From NCBI GenBank assembly GCA_002280855.1, contig NCEU01000010.1, positions 1-51,584 on the forward strand: 51,584 nt of DNA. The letters are read 5' to 3'. Under the pieces are notes generated by a model, which saw only the letters and a program-made list of their open reading frames with translations, was not told the DNA's origin and ran no database searches. The position numbers and the translations under genes were made by a program. This document shows, piece by piece, positions 1-7,805 of the stretch (its first letter is position 1; the number at the start of each line of letters is the position of its first letter). This DNA comes from Sphingomonadales bacterium 32-65-25. GTDB lineage: Bacteria > Pseudomonadota > Alphaproteobacteria > Sphingomonadales > Sphingomonadaceae.

Positions 1-48
1 AACCCGCAGCCCATTGTAGCCATCAGCCACCGAACGTTGCGGGCCACA

Positions 49-91
49 ACCGGCCATCATAATTGACGGCGACCGGCCATCGTAATTGTCG
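49..91. repeat. 23-bp imperfect tandem repeat at gene end
   Basis: Two adjacent copies of ACCGGCCATC[A/G]TAATTG begin at 49 and 72, with two mismatches over about 20 bp. The stop codon of the leftward gene (57-59) falls within the first copy, so its last residues come from the repeat. It looks like a small tandem duplication at the 3' end of the gene. Confidence 0.6.
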
Positions 92-1247
92 CCTGACACC
101 CGCCTGTTTCGACCCGCGCAACTGTCGCTCCGCTAGCGATATCGAGCAGGACGATCGCTTCTCGGCGCTGATAATCATTGGTGCAAATCAGACCACTTTC
201 GGGGAAATGCAACATGTGGCTGGCGCTGCCCAAACCGTCTCGCCTCCACAGTGGCACGAGCGCGCGCTTCTCTTCCTCGAACCGGAAGCCGCAGATGACG
301 CGATTGGCGCTGTCATATGCGATGACGATCTGCCTTGCTTCGTCCCAGAGCGGCGGGTTGGTAATGCTACCGCCCGGTAAGCCGCTGACGTCGATGCCCT
401 GCCAGTCCTCAGCGTCTGCAAGTGCAACGCGGATGAGCCGGTTGGGTGCCTGCGCAACGCCGCGCCCGACCATGCTTGTTCGATAGCGATGCTGGCCGTT
501 GTCCATCAGCCAAAGGTGCCGGTCCCCGATCACCGCATCCCAGCCATGGCTGCGCTGGCTGTTGCCGATATAGGGGCAGGCCCAGCTATCGTCGCGGCGC
601 AAGGCAGTGCCATCCCAATGATAGCGGGTTATCGTACGCACACCCACCACATAGACGGTATTTCCAACGGCGCTGAGCCGCGCGACCGATGGCTCGCCGC
701 AATCGAGCGGCGGGCAGGGCATGGTCAAATCGTCCGGATCGATCACACAAAGTTGTGCTGTGGAGCGAACTGACAGATTCTTCGTCACAATCAGCCCGGA
801 ATCGAGGATCACGAAACTGTTATAGGGCTGATCGACCGGCAATCGCGCTGCCGCGCGGACAGCGAGATCTGCGCGGTCTAGGCGATGGATGTAGCGCCCA
901 TAGACGATGTAAAGATCGCCATTGCGGTGGACGGCCATCCCGCCCGGCCAGATCGGGCCGCCGTCGAGGCGCGGGCTGCGGGCGAGAGGGCGCAGCGTCA
1001 ACGGATCGATACGCTCGACCTGCGCGGTGGTAGGCAACCCGATCCGCGATCGCAGCGCCTGATGGGTCAGCAGAAAAATCTCGCCTGGATCGCCGAGTAC
1101 GGTCATCGTCGTCATCAACCGGCGCCGCGATGTCGCCGCGAGCCGCAGACTGGCAGGTTCTGCTAGGGCCTGGGGATCGGGAACCGACTGTAACCGGCGT
1201 GGGCCGCCGTCCTCGCAGGGCCAGCGGCCAGGCCAATAGCCCTTCAC
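57..1247 (-). CDS. propeller-like protein of unknown function
   Basis: I do not recognise this as a named enzyme. The protein (about 396 aa) shows repeated short motifs typical of beta-propellers: GGMAVHRNGDLYIVYG, NSFVILDSGLIVTKNL, NTVYVVGVRTITRYHWDG and RHLWLMDNGQ. This suggests an SMP-30/strictosidine-synthase-like or PQQ-like propeller. An ATG lies at 1319, inside the sulfatase gene, but a GTG at 1247 overlaps the sulfatase stop as GTGA, which argues for translational coupling and a start there. No signal peptide is evident from the GTG start. It is the last gene of a leftward run with the sulfatase and the GST-like gene, so a role in handling a sulfated compound is possible but inferred only from position. 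The protein ends within the tandem repeat at 49-91. Confidence 0.7.
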   Translation of the reverse strand: MKGYWPGRWPCEDGGPRRLQSVPDPQALAEPASLRLAATSRRRLMTTMTVLGDPGEIFLLTHQALRSRIGLPTTAQVERIDPLTLRPLARSPRLDGGPIWPGGMAVHRNGDLYIVYGRYIHRLDRADLAVRAAARLPVDQPYNSFVILDSGLIVTKNLSVRSTAQLCVIDPDDLTMPCPPLDCGEPSVARLSAVGNTVYVVGVRTITRYHWDGTALRRDDSWACPYIGNSQRSHGWDAVIGDRHLWLMDNGQHRYRTSMVGRGVAQAPNRLIRVALADAEDWQGIDVSGLPGGSITNPPLWDEARQIVIAYDSANRVICGFRFEEEKRALVPLWRRDGLGSASHMLHFPESGLICTNDYQRREAIVLLDIASGATVARVETGGCQATITMAGRRQL

Positions 1248-3034
1248 CGTGTAGCGCGGCGGCGGCGCCACCGGATCAAGGTCGCTAATGCTATCACCAA
1301 TATGGCACCAGCTGGCCACAGTTCGAGCAGCCGTGGTATGAGCAACGTACGCAATGCATTGGCAAAAATCTGGTCGGGTGCCGTGTAGCCTTCGGGCATC
1401 GGCAGCACCTGGTTTGCCCTGGCAAAGGCGACATAGTCGCTTTGCATGACGGCAAATCGTTCCGGATCGGCGCGCGACAGATCATCAGTCTCGCCGGGAT
1501 CGGCGCTGATATTGTAGAGCCGCCAGCGGGCATCGCCATAAGGTGGCAGGTTCTTGACCAGCTTGTAATCGCCTTTGAACAGCACCGCATTGCCCGACAG
1601 TTCATAGCCCAGCGGCTTGTCTGCCGGATGGACGGATGGCGTGCTGCCGGTGAGCATCGGCGACAGGTTCAACCCGATCATGGGCTCGACACGGCGCCCG
1701 GCAAAAACGCCTTGCTGCGGCGCCACCCCGGCCAGCGCCAACAATGTCGGCGGCATATCGGTGACATGGGCAAAGCCGGTCGCAACACGGCCACCCTTGA
1801 TCGCCGGATTGCCCGGCCAGGCCATGATCATCGGCACACGCAAGCCCCCTTCGCTCGCGCTGAACTTGTATCCCCGCAGCGGCGAGACTGATGCGCTGGC
1901 AAAGCCAGCGCCTTGTGCGGTCAGCGAGCCCGGGCGACCCTGCTGGGCGATGCTTTGATCATAGAGATGATTGGCGTTCCAGCGCGCAAATGCCCCCATC
2001 GCCATCGGGTCGGTGGCTTCGGCGCCATTGTCAGACAGAAAAACGAATATGCTGTTCTCATATTCGCCGATGGCCTTCAGATGCGCGACCAGCCGGCCGA
2101 TTTCGCGGTCCATCGCTGTGGCCATGCCGGCATAGGCCGCCATCGCACCGGCGCGCTGCTGCCGTTCCTGAGGCGACAATTTCGACCAGTCGCCACTGGT
2201 ATTCATGCTTACCATGGCAACGCCTGCGGGCATCATGCCCTTGGCAATCACCGCTGCCCGGCGCTGGTTGCGCAGCGCGGTCCAGCCCGCGGTGTAGCGC
2301 CCGGCATAGGCCGCGATGTCGGCATCGGGCGCCTGCAATGGCGTGTGGTTGGCGATGAAGTTCACCGAAGCCAGAAACGGCTTTCCGCTGGCGTTGCCGC
2401 TGTCGATATAGCGGATCATCCTGTCGACAATCAGGGTCGAAGAATAGAAACGCGCCGGCAGTTTCGCCGGCTTGCCGTCCTCGCTCCATTTGGTCTGGTC
2501 ATAAATCAGCAGATTAGGCTTATCTTCAAAATTGTCGGCACCCGATTGGGCCAGCGCGAGCGCATGATCATAGCCGCGCGCTGTGGGCAGGCTGTCGGGC
2601 GTGTGGCCCAGATGCCATTTCCCGGTCAGATAGGTGCGGTAGCCGCCAGCGCGCAGCTGATCGGCAATGGTCACCACGCGGTTGTTGAGGTGCGCGTCAT
2701 AGCCAGGCTTGCCCTGATGCTCCGGCGGGATCGTCTCCGGCATGTTGCCCAGGCCGGCACGGTGGTTGATCACGCCCGTCTGCAGCATCGCCCGCGTTGG
2801 CGAGCAGGAACCGGCGACATGGAAATTCGAAAAGCGCACGCCCTTGGCCGCGAGCGCGTCAATATTGGGCGTCGCAATCTCGCCGCCAAAGGCCCCGACA
2901 TCACTGAACCCCCAATCATCGGCAAGCAGGATGACGATATTGGGGCGCTTCGCCGGTGCCGCGCGGGTGCCGGGCGCAAGCAGGTGCAGCAGGGTTAGAG
3001 CGGCCAGAACGGCGGCCGGTCGCTTCGGGCTCAT
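1244..3034 (-). CDS. Cys-type sulfatase (arylsulfatase family)
   Basis: Probable sulfate-ester hydrolase exported to the periplasm. After an N-terminal hydrophobic segment (AAVLAALTLLHLLAPG) comes the alkaline-phosphatase-superfamily motif RPNIVILLADDWG with the metal-binding Asp pair, then G-S-C-S-P-T-R-A...T-G. The Cys of this C-x-P-x-R motif is the residue converted to formylglycine in type I sulfatases. A second metal motif, FLSDNGAEATD, lies in mid-protein. The C-terminus ends in a predicted membrane helix (WPAGAILVIALATLIRW) and an RRRR tail, suggesting anchoring in the inner membrane, which is unusual for soluble arylsulfatases. An upstream ATG at 3058 exists, but the ATG at 3034 overlaps the stop of the GST-like gene as ATGA and places the signal sequence at the N-terminus. 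It is coupled with the genes on both sides. Substrate not determinable; no formylglycine-generating enzyme is in the window. Confidence 0.9.
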   Translation of the reverse strand: MSPKRPAAVLAALTLLHLLAPGTRAAPAKRPNIVILLADDWGFSDVGAFGGEIATPNIDALAAKGVRFSNFHVAGSCSPTRAMLQTGVINHRAGLGNMPETIPPEHQGKPGYDAHLNNRVVTIADQLRAGGYRTYLTGKWHLGHTPDSLPTARGYDHALALAQSGADNFEDKPNLLIYDQTKWSEDGKPAKLPARFYSSTLIVDRMIRYIDSGNASGKPFLASVNFIANHTPLQAPDADIAAYAGRYTAGWTALRNQRRAAVIAKGMMPAGVAMVSMNTSGDWSKLSPQERQQRAGAMAAYAGMATAMDREIGRLVAHLKAIGEYENSIFVFLSDNGAEATDPMAMGAFARWNANHLYDQSIAQQGRPGSLTAQGAGFASASVSPLRGYKFSASEGGLRVPMIMAWPGNPAIKGGRVATGFAHVTDMPPTLLALAGVAPQQGVFAGRRVEPMIGLNLSPMLTGSTPSVHPADKPLGYELSGNAVLFKGDYKLVKNLPPYGDARWRLYNISADPGETDDLSRADPERFAVMQSDYVAFARANQVLPMPEGYTAPDQIFANALRTLLIPRLLELWPAGAILVIALATLIRWRRRRATR

Positions 3035-4026
3035 CGGTTCAGCAAGGCGTCGAGACACCCCGTCTCCGCCAACAGCGGATCGATGCGTCCCCGCGCGGTC
3101 GCATCCAGCGCGGCATGGCGCGCGCGCAGATCAGCCAGGCACTTGGCCTGATATTTGAACACACCCTGGGTGTAGGGCAGGCCCATGGCGGTCATGCTGA
3201 AGGTCGTTTCGCCCGCTTCGATCGCGGCGGCATTGGCGAGGAGGAAGGGCATGTAGATGTCGCCCACCTGCTTCAGCCATGCGGCGATGATCGGCGCAAA
3301 GGGCGTATCGGCGGCATCCCATTGCCCATCGATGCCCGACATGTCGTCAATATGGAGAAGCCAGCGGAAGCTGTAGGGATAGTCCTTGCGCATCATTGTT
3401 TGCGCGGTCGGGTCAACGCCAAGTTGCGATAACTGGCCATATATGCCGAATTCCGCGAGGCTTGGGCGCGTGCCGAAGAGGCAATGACGCTCGACCACAT
3501 GCGCCTCAAGCGCCGCCAACAGCGCGTGGGTCGAGGCCTCGATCAGCGGGAAGTTTTCGCGCGTGCAGCCGACAATCGCCATCCGCCCGACCTGGCGGGC
3601 GCGGAACTGTTCGGCAAAGCCCTGGCTCGTCGCCAGCCCGCCGCCCTTCATCGCGTCAAAGGCCAGCCAGCGGCTCATCTGGATCTGGTCCACATCCTCC
3701 AGCCAGCGGTAGCCGAACATCGCCTTGGTCACCCATTCATCGGCAAAATCCTCGATCAGGTGCGCGATGAAGGCGCTTGCCGGGTCTGGCGGAACCACGG
3801 ACCGTTCGGCGTGACGCGCCTCCAGATCATAAATCAGCGGGGTGGAATCATTGTGGAACGTCCCATCGGGATATTCCATCACCGGGATGACCGGTGCTTT
3901 GACCCGGGCCAGCGCCTCGCGCGAGTCCGCACCGTGGACCCAGAGATGCGGAATACGGCGATAGCGCATCAGCGCGCGCATCTTCATCGAATAGGGTGAA
4001 CCGAGCGCGCCGTTGATGATGTACAT
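3031..4026 (-). CDS. glutathione S-transferase family protein
   Basis: The N-terminus MYIINGALGSPYSMKMRALM is a GST thioredoxin-fold start with a Ser/Tyr (SPYS) where the catalytic residue sits. APVIPVMEYPDGT carries the cis-Pro, and NDSTPLIYDLE resembles the glutathione gamma-glutamyl-binding (E/D)S motif. The following all-helical part (FEDEW-like FADEWVTKAMFGYRW) fits the C-terminal GST domain. At about 331 aa it is longer than classical GSTs (about 220 aa). The reading frame is open upstream to 4134, but those residues look non-coding (RYHCSQQCGDRAIGDKG) and the start at 4026 gives a typical GST N-terminus; its ribosome site is weak. It is the first gene of the leftward run with the sulfatase and faces the TetR gene across palindromic DNA, so TetR control is likely. 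Confidence 0.8.
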   Translation of the reverse strand: MYIINGALGSPYSMKMRALMRYRRIPHLWVHGADSREALARVKAPVIPVMEYPDGTFHNDSTPLIYDLEARHAERSVVPPDPASAFIAHLIEDFADEWVTKAMFGYRWLEDVDQIQMSRWLAFDAMKGGGLATSQGFAEQFRARQVGRMAIVGCTRENFPLIEASTHALLAALEAHVVERHCLFGTRPSLAEFGIYGQLSQLGVDPTAQTMMRKDYPYSFRWLLHIDDMSGIDGQWDAADTPFAPIIAAWLKQVGDIYMPFLLANAAAIEAGETTFSMTAMGLPYTQGVFKYQAKCLADLRARHAALDATARGRIDPLLAETGCLDALLNR

Positions 4027-4138
4027 GGTGATGGTGCCCTGTTTCGATCTGGTGCGGCTGATCTGCGCCCGTTCCTGATGCCCTTTGTCGCCAATCGCGC
4101 GATCACCACACTGCTGGCTGCAGTGATACCGCATTTTA

Positions 4139-4157
4139 TTGGCACTATCAATGCCAA
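4139..4157. promoter_or_regulatory. palindrome in divergent promoter region
   Basis: TTGGCA and TGCCAA flank a 7-base spacer between the GST-like gene and the TetR gene. It is a possible operator; the assignment to TetR is by position only. Confidence 0.4.
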
Positions 4158-4193
4158 CTAATCAGCCAATCTGGATGTCAGGCTGCCCGATCG

Positions 4194-4219
4194 CCATGTT
4201 TCAAACTTACGAAACATGG
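4194..4219. promoter_or_regulatory. 26-bp inverted repeat, candidate TetR operator
   Basis: CCATGTTTC (4194-4202) and GAAACATGG (4211-4219) form a perfect 9-bp inverted repeat with an 8-base spacer. It lies mid-way between the divergent GST-like and TetR genes, the usual place for a TetR-family operator. It is the longest of three palindromes in this intergenic region. Confidence 0.55.
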
Positions 4220-4249
4220 GATGGCCAATGCAATCCCCAGCGCAATTAT

Positions 4250-4262
4250 TGACATAATGTCA
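4250..4262. promoter_or_regulatory. 13-bp perfect palindrome next to TetR start
   Basis: TGACAT-A-ATGTCA is perfectly palindromic and lies 24 bases before the TetR ATG. It overlaps a TTGACA (4249-4254) that could be a -35 element, so binding here could give autoregulation. Confidence 0.45.
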
Positions 4263-4285
4263 GAAATAGCATTAGGTCACTTGTG

Positions 4286-4978
4286 ATGACCTGCACCTTG
4301 CAAAACCGACCAGGCTCCAAACGTGAACGAACGCGCGATCAGTTGCTTGTTTCGGCGCAATCCCTGTTGATGGAAGCGGGCACGGCCGCGCTCGGCCTTC
4401 GTCAGATCACCACACATGCCGGCATGGTGCATGCCAGTTTCTATAACTATTATCCGGACGTGGCCGCGCTGATCGGCGATCTGGGCGAGTTGCTCGGCGC
4501 CACGCATGCGGCAGCGATGGCAACACCCGGCCAAGTCGGTGACGACCCGGCAGCACGCTTTGCACGGATTACCCGCCAAACCCTTCGGATCGTTGCAGCG
4601 CAACCCGACTTTGGCCGGCTGATGTTTGACGTTGGCTTGCCGTCTGACCGATTGGGTGCCGAGTTGCGGCTGCGGTTGAGAATGGACATTGCAGAAGGCG
4701 TAGCGCGCGGCCAATTCACGGTGGCTGACATTGATCTTGCCACGTCCATGATCGCTGGCGCGATCACGGGACTGGCGCTCGATCTGCATCGCGGTACCTT
4801 GGGCTTTGCCAGCATTGATCCGGCAACCGCCCTGCTCCTGACGCATCTGGGCCTGGATCCAGCCCAAGCGGAGCGGCTGGCCCATGCGGCGATTGATTTT
4901 CCGCCTCCACCCGAACTGCCGATGCGCTGGCTGGCACTTCCTCCAGCCAAGCAACCCCTGGCAGGGAAATTGTCGTGA
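4286..4978 (+). CDS. TetR/AcrR family transcriptional regulator
   Basis: A 230-aa protein. The N-terminus has the TetR helix-turn-helix layout: RERTRDQLLVSAQSLLMEAG (helix 1), then LGLRQITTHAGMVHASFYNY (helices 2-3, with the usual ...FYNYY ending). The rest is a helical ligand-binding domain that I cannot assign to an inducer. A GTG at 4283 directly precedes the ATG at 4286; TAGGT at 4273-4277 is better spaced for the ATG. It diverges from the GST-sulfatase-propeller run, with three palindromes between, and most likely represses that run and itself. Its stop overlaps the GTG of a truncated FAD-oxidase fragment, so it once headed an operon that has been lost. Confidence 0.85.
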   Translation: MTCTLQNRPGSKRERTRDQLLVSAQSLLMEAGTAALGLRQITTHAGMVHASFYNYYPDVAALIGDLGELLGATHAAAMATPGQVGDDPAARFARITRQTLRIVAAQPDFGRLMFDVGLPSDRLGAELRLRLRMDIAEGVARGQFTVADIDLATSMIAGAITGLALDLHRGTLGFASIDPATALLLTHLGLDPAQAERLAHAAIDFPPPPELPMRWLALPPAKQPLAGKLS

Positions 4979-5155
4979 AGCGCGCAGGAAGCCGGGGCGT
5001 CAGCATCGCCAGGGGTGCGCCGGACTTCGACGCGACACTGCTCGGCACCAGCTTCAACGCGCAGGACCCGGGTCGTCGTCCCGATCTGATCGTCCAGGCC
5101 AATGACACGCACGAGGTCATCGCAGCGGTGAACCGCGCTGGTGGAGGCCCATCCC
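4975..5155 (+). pseudogene. 5' remnant of an FAD-linked oxidase gene
   Basis: A GTG overlapping the TetR stop (GTGA) opens a short frame of about 58 recognisable residues: DFDATLLGTSFNAQDPGRRP, DLIVQANDTHEVIAAVNRA. This resembles the N-terminus of FAD-binding (BBE/PCMH-type) oxidoreductases, where a Pro-x-hydrophobic-V/I-x-A block and a helix precede the flavin site. The family is normally 400-500 aa. After residue 58 the frame turns into low-complexity sequence (GGGPSRCDAKWRA...) with no homology, so the gene is truncated by deletion or rearrangement near 5140-5165. The former operon was probably TetR plus an FAD oxidase. Confidence 0.55.
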
Positions 5156-5162
5156 GGTGTGA

Positions 5163-5458
5163 CGCAAAGTGGCGCGCCACCCCGCGCACTGCAACATTAA
5201 TGCCACCCATAATGGTGTGCCAATCGCGACCGAGCCCAGTCGCAAGACCGTCGCCAACATCTGGGTCCGTGCCGACAGCGTGCGGCGTCATCGGCTGGCC
5301 CAATGCGAAGACGCGTTTTTCGATCGCAGGCTGTTCGAAAGTAGCAAGCCGAACCACAATCTGTTCCGCGAGCAGGGTTTCAAGGATGTGGACCTGATCC
5401 GGGACCAACCCAGTTTTGTCTTGCCCGGCCTTGGGGCGCCGGACTGGTCGTCATGGTT
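5163..5458 (+). pseudogene. unidentified gene fragment behind the oxidase remnant
   Basis: From about 5163 a different frame reads like real protein: HPAHCNINATHNGVPIAT, TVANIWVRADSVRRHRLAQC, FREQGFKDVDLIRDQPSF. It has no good start and runs into the convergent DUF3775 gene. I cannot name the family. It is most simply the 3' part of another gene joined to the FAD-oxidase remnant by a deletion. Confidence 0.35.
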
Positions 5459-5878
5459 TCAGATTCGGTTCAGAAAATCTTCGATCGTTAGTTTGAATTG
5501 GGACAGTCCTTCCTCAAGATAGTCGCTGACCAGAGGAATCCCGGTAATGAAATCCTGGATCTGCGCGCGACCGACATCGCCAGCAGCCGTGCGCGCCTCG
5601 TCCCATTCATCCAGCGTGAAATCGCCCCGACCCAAAAAGACCAGCCCGATCAGGTCGAGCTGTTCGTCGTCGTTCAGGTCACTGATGGCCGATATGAGTT
5701 CATGGCGGGTATCATCGTCGGGACCAAATTCAAGCGCATCGACGCTGCTGTCGTCGGTTGGGTTGGAGCCGCTGTCAGGGTCGGTGCCAGTGACCTTGGC
5801 ACCGAACTGGCGCGCTTTGAGAAGGATGGAAAAGGCACTGTCGTACGAGATTGTAAGATTGGGCAATGCCAACTCCAT
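5459..5878 (-). CDS. DUF3775 domain-containing protein
   Basis: A 139-aa acidic protein. The core QLDLIGLVFLGRGDFTLDEW and ARTAAGDVGRAQIQDFITG match the pattern I know for DUF3775, small proteins of unknown function common in Alphaproteobacteria; the C-terminal helix ends SDYLEEGLSQFKLTIEDFL. The middle is an acidic linker (TDPDSGSNPTDDSSVD). It is the last gene of a leftward group with the HPF-like and host-attachment genes. Function unknown. Confidence 0.8.
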   Translation of the reverse strand: MELALPNLTISYDSAFSILLKARQFGAKVTGTDPDSGSNPTDDSSVDALEFGPDDDTRHELISAISDLNDDEQLDLIGLVFLGRGDFTLDEWDEARTAAGDVGRAQIQDFITGIPLVSDYLEEGLSQFKLTIEDFLNRI

Positions 5879-5952
5879 ATTTGTGCATATCGGGGCCGAA
5901 CCAGAACCATGGCGTTGGCCGGGAGGGGCTCTCTCGAGCCCGCGAGGACGTC

Positions 5953-6201
5953 CTATTCGGTATCAGGGCCGCTCCATTGCGGTTTGCTCAGCTTTGCTCT
6001 GGCGCGGCGACCAGGCAGACTGCGCTGGACACGGTGTTCAGATGAGTCATTCCCCAATCCGAGACCCAGGCCTGCCGTCGTTTTGCCGGTCGAGCCGCCA
6101 AAATCGCCTCCGGGTCTGTCCACCGGATGGTCTGTGGTTTGTTTGAGCAGGGTATCGGGTTGAGCCTCGACTGCTGCCGTTTCCGGTTTGGCTTTGGTCA
6201 T
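5953..6201 (-). CDS. small hypothetical protein
   Basis: An 82-aa frame starting MTKAKPETAAVEAQPDTL, with a Gly-rich middle (GGDFGGSTGKTTAGLGLGLG) and a basic stretch (RSLPGRRARAKL). A good ribosome site (AGGAGA) lies about 6 bases before the ATG, which is the main reason to accept it. It is probably disordered and has no recognisable domain. It sits between the HPF-like and DUF3775 genes on the same strand, with gaps of 88 and 74 bases. Confidence 0.5.
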   Translation of the reverse strand: MTKAKPETAAVEAQPDTLLKQTTDHPVDRPGGDFGGSTGKTTAGLGLGLGNDSSEHRVQRSLPGRRARAKLSKPQWSGPDTE

Positions 6202-6289
6202 TTCATTCTCCTGGCCGCAACTTCCAATCGGGGGCGGGACTATGGCAGCACAGGCTTGCCGCTCCGGCTGCGGCTGCGGCTGCCAGTTG

Positions 6290-6610
6290 CTAATGGTCCC
6301 TGCGCGCCGACAGCTTGCCGAAGGTGGTTTCGAGCAGGTTCACCATCTTGTGGATCGCGGCGAGCACGACCTTGTCGACAGTTTCGGCCTGGTCGGTCGT
6401 GACAACCGGGTCCAGCCCTTTTGGCCGGACCTCCACGACGCAACGCTTGTCAACGCCGCCGCGTTCGCTGTTGGTGTCGGACAAATGCAGTTCCACTCGC
6501 GTAATCCTGTCCGAAAACCGCGATAATCCTTCCCGTGCGATGGCTTCTGTGCGTTCGATAAGCCCTTCGCTGCCCTCGATTGCGTTGTCTGTGTTGACCA
6601 GTATCTGCAT
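6290..6610 (-). CDS. HPF/RaiA-like ribosome-associated protein
   Basis: About 106 aa, starting MQILVNTDNAIEGSEGLIER. The pattern of strand, helix (IERTEAIAREGLSRF), strand (ITRVELHLSDTN), strand (KRCVVEVRPKG) and helix (VDKVVLAAIHKMVNLLE) is that of the S30AE/HPF-RaiA fold, which binds the 30S decoding region in stress or stationary phase. This short form lacks the C-terminal dimerisation domain of long HPF. In-frame ATGs at 6637 and 6628 would add 9 or 6 residues; I prefer 6610 because the fold starts there. The host-attachment gene ends 4 bases before the 6637 ATG, so the two are likely co-transcribed. Confidence 0.75.
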   Translation of the reverse strand: MQILVNTDNAIEGSEGLIERTEAIAREGLSRFSDRITRVELHLSDTNSERGGVDKRCVVEVRPKGLDPVVTTDQAETVDKVVLAAIHKMVNLLETTFGKLSARRDH

Positions 6611-6640
6611 GGGAATTGGTTCTTTCATCGGAAGCATGAT

Positions 6641-7081
6641 TCAGCTGTCGGCGATGGCGGCCATGATCTCATCGGTCGGGCGCCTTGCGACGTCCTTGGA
6701 AATTTCGCCGATCACGCGCCTTTCAACCTCGGTATGGAGTTGCTTTCGCAACTCTCCGAGCGTTCGCGGGGCAGCGACAATGAGCAGAGCATCAATATGG
6801 TGCGCCAGCACCTCGCGCTTGAGCATGTCGGCGGCTTCGGCGGCAAATTGGTCTTCATCCTGCTGATGGAAATCGGTCTGTTCATGGCTTGACCGTCTGG
6901 TTCCCACGCTCTCGTGGGTGCGTCCGGGTCGCTCGCTGCCCTGGTCACGGGTCGCGGCGCTGTCCTGAACGAGGTGCGTGACGATGTTGAGCATGGGCTC
7001 AGCCTCGCTGCCCTCGTTTTTGAACAGCAGCATCTTGCCGCCATCCATGACGAGCACATGCGCGTTTTGTGGAATATCCAT
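6641..7081 (-). CDS. host attachment family protein (AtsE-like)
   Basis: A 146-aa protein. MDIPQNAHVLVMDGGKMLLF at the N-terminus and HIDALLIVAAPRTLGELRKQ followed by ERRVIGEISKDVARRP are hallmarks of the family named 'protein required for attachment to host cells', related to the archaeo-eukaryotic release-factor fold. Members are common in Alphaproteobacteria and often sit beside stress genes, as here next to an HPF homologue. The middle is hydrophilic and variable. The ATG at 7081 has a ribosome site (GGAAAGG) about 6 bases upstream. The biochemical function of the family is not established. Confidence 0.8.
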   Translation of the reverse strand: MDIPQNAHVLVMDGGKMLLFKNEGSEAEPMLNIVTHLVQDSAATRDQGSERPGRTHESVGTRRSSHEQTDFHQQDEDQFAAEAADMLKREVLAHHIDALLIVAAPRTLGELRKQLHTEVERRVIGEISKDVARRPTDEIMAAIADS

Positions 7082-7287
7082 ATCAGCCTTTCCGCGGTGC
7101 CTTTAAGTTTCAACGCGCCAATCAGCCGATCGTTCCATCACGAACGTCCCGGTGAAAGCCTTCGATGGGCCCTGATCGGTAAGAATGTAATGGAACCAAT
7201 GCCGATCCTGCACGTTCGGGAATATGATCGCAGTAATGTCAGTTAATCTAAAAAATTTGTTTGAATGATTGATCAAGGAGAATCCTG

Positions 7288-7572
7288 ATGTCGAAACTTT
7301 GCATTTTATCGACTTCGGTCTGCCTGCTTGTACTTGCAGGCTGCGACAAGAGCCCCTCCGACAAGCTCGGTGCACGCGTCGAAAGTGCTGCCGACAAGCG
7401 CGCCACGGCCTTGGAGAACGAGGCCGACGCGCTCAAAAAAGAGGCCGCAGCCATCCGAGCCAACGGTGAACAACGTGCCGACGCGATCGTCGCTGCCGAC
7501 CGAGATGTTTCAACCATGACGCAGGAAAAGCGAGACAAGATCGTTGCCAATGAGGCGCCGGCGGTCAAATGA
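7288..7572 (+). CDS. small lipoprotein
   Basis: A 94-aa protein with a lipoprotein signal peptide: MSKLCILSTSVCLLVLAGC, with lipobox L-A-G-C and Cys19 as the predicted acylated residue followed by Asp20, which in enterobacteria signals inner-membrane retention. The mature part is an Ala/Lys/Glu-rich helix (KRATALENEADALKKEAAAI) likely to form a coiled coil. An AGGAGA ribosome site precedes the ATG. It diverges from the host-attachment gene across about 200 bases that must hold both promoters. Function unknown. Confidence 0.75.
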   Translation: MSKLCILSTSVCLLVLAGCDKSPSDKLGARVESAADKRATALENEADALKKEAAAIRANGEQRADAIVAADRDVSTMTQEKRDKIVANEAPAVK

Positions 7573-7805
7573 ATCGAGCAGCGGGGAATGCGATTTCGAG
7601 GCCCGCATCACCGTCTTAACCATCCAGCTGATGCTGGCGCAGCAAGGGCCTGCGAGGTCAGCATTAGGGTGGATGATCTGCCACAGTCCTCGACCGTCCG
7701 CCTTGACCTCTGCGGTTGATCGTGGCGCGTATGGAGCCTCGGCGCACCACTCATCATCCACGACGGACAGGAAAGTCTCTGACAGTGGCGTCAGCATGGC
7801 GTCGC

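Noticed and set aside
4027..4134. N-terminal extension of the GST-like protein
   Set aside because: The frame is open, but the residues have no GST similarity and the family N-terminus begins exactly at the ATG at 4026.
7573..7805. Possible small gene between the lipoprotein and DUF3365 genes
   Set aside because: The only long frame (7510-7839, minus) overlaps both neighbours and has no recognisable domain or ribosome site.
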